Shown piece after piece: positions 21,703-22,409 of a stretch of DNA of 22,409 nt (position 1 is the stretch's first letter; every line of letters begins with the position of its first letter). Source of the stretch: HGM10836 sp045580645 (GTDB lineage: Bacteria > Bacillota_I > Bacilli_A > RF39 > UBA660); assembly GCA_045580645.1 (NCBI GenBank), contig JAZNOG010000052.1, positions 1-22,409 on the forward strand. Reading direction: 5' to 3'. Made by a program: the position numbers and the translations under genes. Below the pieces are notes generated by a model. The model worked only from the letters and a program-made list of their open reading frames with translations, was not told the DNA's origin and searched no databases.

Positions 21703-22321
21703 AGTAAATGTAATTTTGGATTATTTTGATGAAATTATAAAAGAACCAAAATGTGAACTAGATTACACTAAAGATTACGAACTCTTAATTTCGATTATGT
21801 TATCTGCCCAAACAACTGATAAAAGAGTAAATAAAGTTACTAAAGTTTTATTTAAAAAATATAAAACTTTAGAAGAACTTTCAAATTCTAAGTTAGAAGA
21901 TATTGAAAAAATAATTAGAGAATTAGGAAATTATCGAAAAAAATCTTGCGCTGTTATTGAAATATCTAATATTTTAATAAATGAATATAATGGTATTGTG
22001 CCAAAAGAAAGAAAAAAACTAGAAGCTTTACCAATGATAGGCAGAAAAACAACAAATGTTTTTCTAAGTGAATTTTATAATATTCCTAACATTGCTGTAG
22101 ATACACACGTAGAAAGAGTAAGTAAAAGACTATCTTTAGCAAAAGAAAGTGACAATGTTTTAAAAGTAGAGGAAAAATTAAGAAGAAAAATTCCTAAAAA
22201 CAAATGGAATAAATTTCATTTACAAGCAGTTTTATTTGGTAGATATCATTGCACTGCTAAAAAACCTAGTTGCGAAAATTGCAAATTAAGAAGTTTATGT
22301 AAAAAAAATGAAGAAATTTAA
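21689..22321 (+). CDS. nth: Endonuclease III (DNA glycosylase/AP lyase)
   Basis: Removes oxidised pyrimidines from DNA and nicks the abasic site. 210 residues. Helix-hairpin-helix LEALPMIGRKTTNV holds the catalytic Lys in GRKT; the catalytic Asp is in NIAVDTHVERVSKRLSLA. A C-terminal [4Fe-4S] cluster has the family spacing C-x6-C-x2-C-x5-C (CTAKKPSCENCKLRSLC). LLISIMLSAQTTDKRVNKV near the start is also typical. Two ATGs compete, 21689 and 21695; neither has a strong ribosome site, so translation is probably coupled to dnaD. Last gene of the operon. Confidence 0.95.
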   Translation: MKMNKVNVILDYFDEIIKEPKCELDYTKDYELLISIMLSAQTTDKRVNKVTKVLFKKYKTLEELSNSKLEDIEKIIRELGNYRKKSCAVIEISNILINEYNGIVPKERKKLEALPMIGRKTTNVFLSEFYNIPNIAVDTHVERVSKRLSLAKESDNVLKVEEKLRRKIPKNKWNKFHLQAVLFGRYHCTAKKPSCENCKLRSLCKKNEEI

Positions 22322-22380
22322 AATATATATGTTTTTGATATTTGGATATAAAAAGTATATTCAATTATATATAATTTAGG

Positions 22381-22409
22381 GAAGCAAACTTTGTTTTTGC
22401 TTCTTTTTT
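22381..22409 (+). terminator. Terminator of the cca-dnaD-nth operon
   Basis: GAAGCAAA (22381-22388) pairs with TTTGCTTC (22396-22403), followed by at least six T up to the end of the window. Confidence 0.85.

Noticed and set aside
1..22409. CRISPR arrays, insertion sequences, replication origin, riboswitches and T-box leaders
   Set aside because: I found no regularly spaced repeats, no transposase frame, no DnaA-box cluster and no leader structure long enough to support any of these.

Overview
The window is a chromosomal segment of a very A+T-rich, low-GC Gram-positive bacterium (Bacillota), probably an endospore former. The evidence is a full-length SpoIVA spore-coat ATPase, a SpoVD/PBP2-type transpeptidase with a PASTA domain, YlxM beside FtsY, DnaD, an HU protein, strong AGGAGG ribosome sites and sigma-A promoters with extended -10 elements. 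A surface protein joining a TasA/SipW-type N-terminus to BspA-like leucine-rich repeats would suit an uncultured gut Bacilli/Clostridia-like lineage. That placement is inference; the species cannot be named from the sequence.

Layout. Bases 1-3870 are an accessory island. It holds a 5'-truncated R-S-E ADP-ribosyltransferase with a QxE motif, then an operon of a small XRE regulator, a RhuM-Fic/Doc fusion and an unrecognised 209-residue protein. A second RhuM gene follows that is frameshifted in a poly-A tract and truncated. Bases 3906-7988 are a reduced cell-wall/division block: SpoVD-like PBP, mraY and an ftsW-type SEDS gene. Bases 8059-9530 hold a DUF362 protein and an unknown protein. A tRNA-Pro(TGG) follows, with its own promoter and terminator. 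Bases 9818-11071 (minus strand) carry a MvaI/BcnI-family restriction endonuclease without a methyltransferase and a TspO protein. UppS-like prenyltransferase and MscL converge on a shared bidirectional terminator. Next come a coiled-coil protein with a small partner, then ftsY-ylxM with two small membrane-anchored proteins.

The 413-base gap 15913-16325 is not empty. I read it as a candidate type I toxin-antitoxin locus: a 27-residue hydrophobic peptide on the minus strand, its own promoter, a hairpin that can hide its Shine-Dalgarno sequence, and a strongly promoted antisense RNA of about 118 nt overlapping the toxin mRNA 3' region. An 11-nt repeated element would let that RNA also pair with the toxin 5' leader. 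spoIVA, the TasA/BspA-like surface protein and HU follow, and the window ends with a cca-dnaD-nth operon and a terminator.

Most interesting: the type I toxin-antitoxin candidate, the XRE/RhuM-Fic/unknown operon with its palindromic operator, the QxE ADP-ribosyltransferase, the orphan MvaI-like nuclease beside a tRNA, and a perfect 12-bp inverted repeat around the tRNA promoter -10 element.
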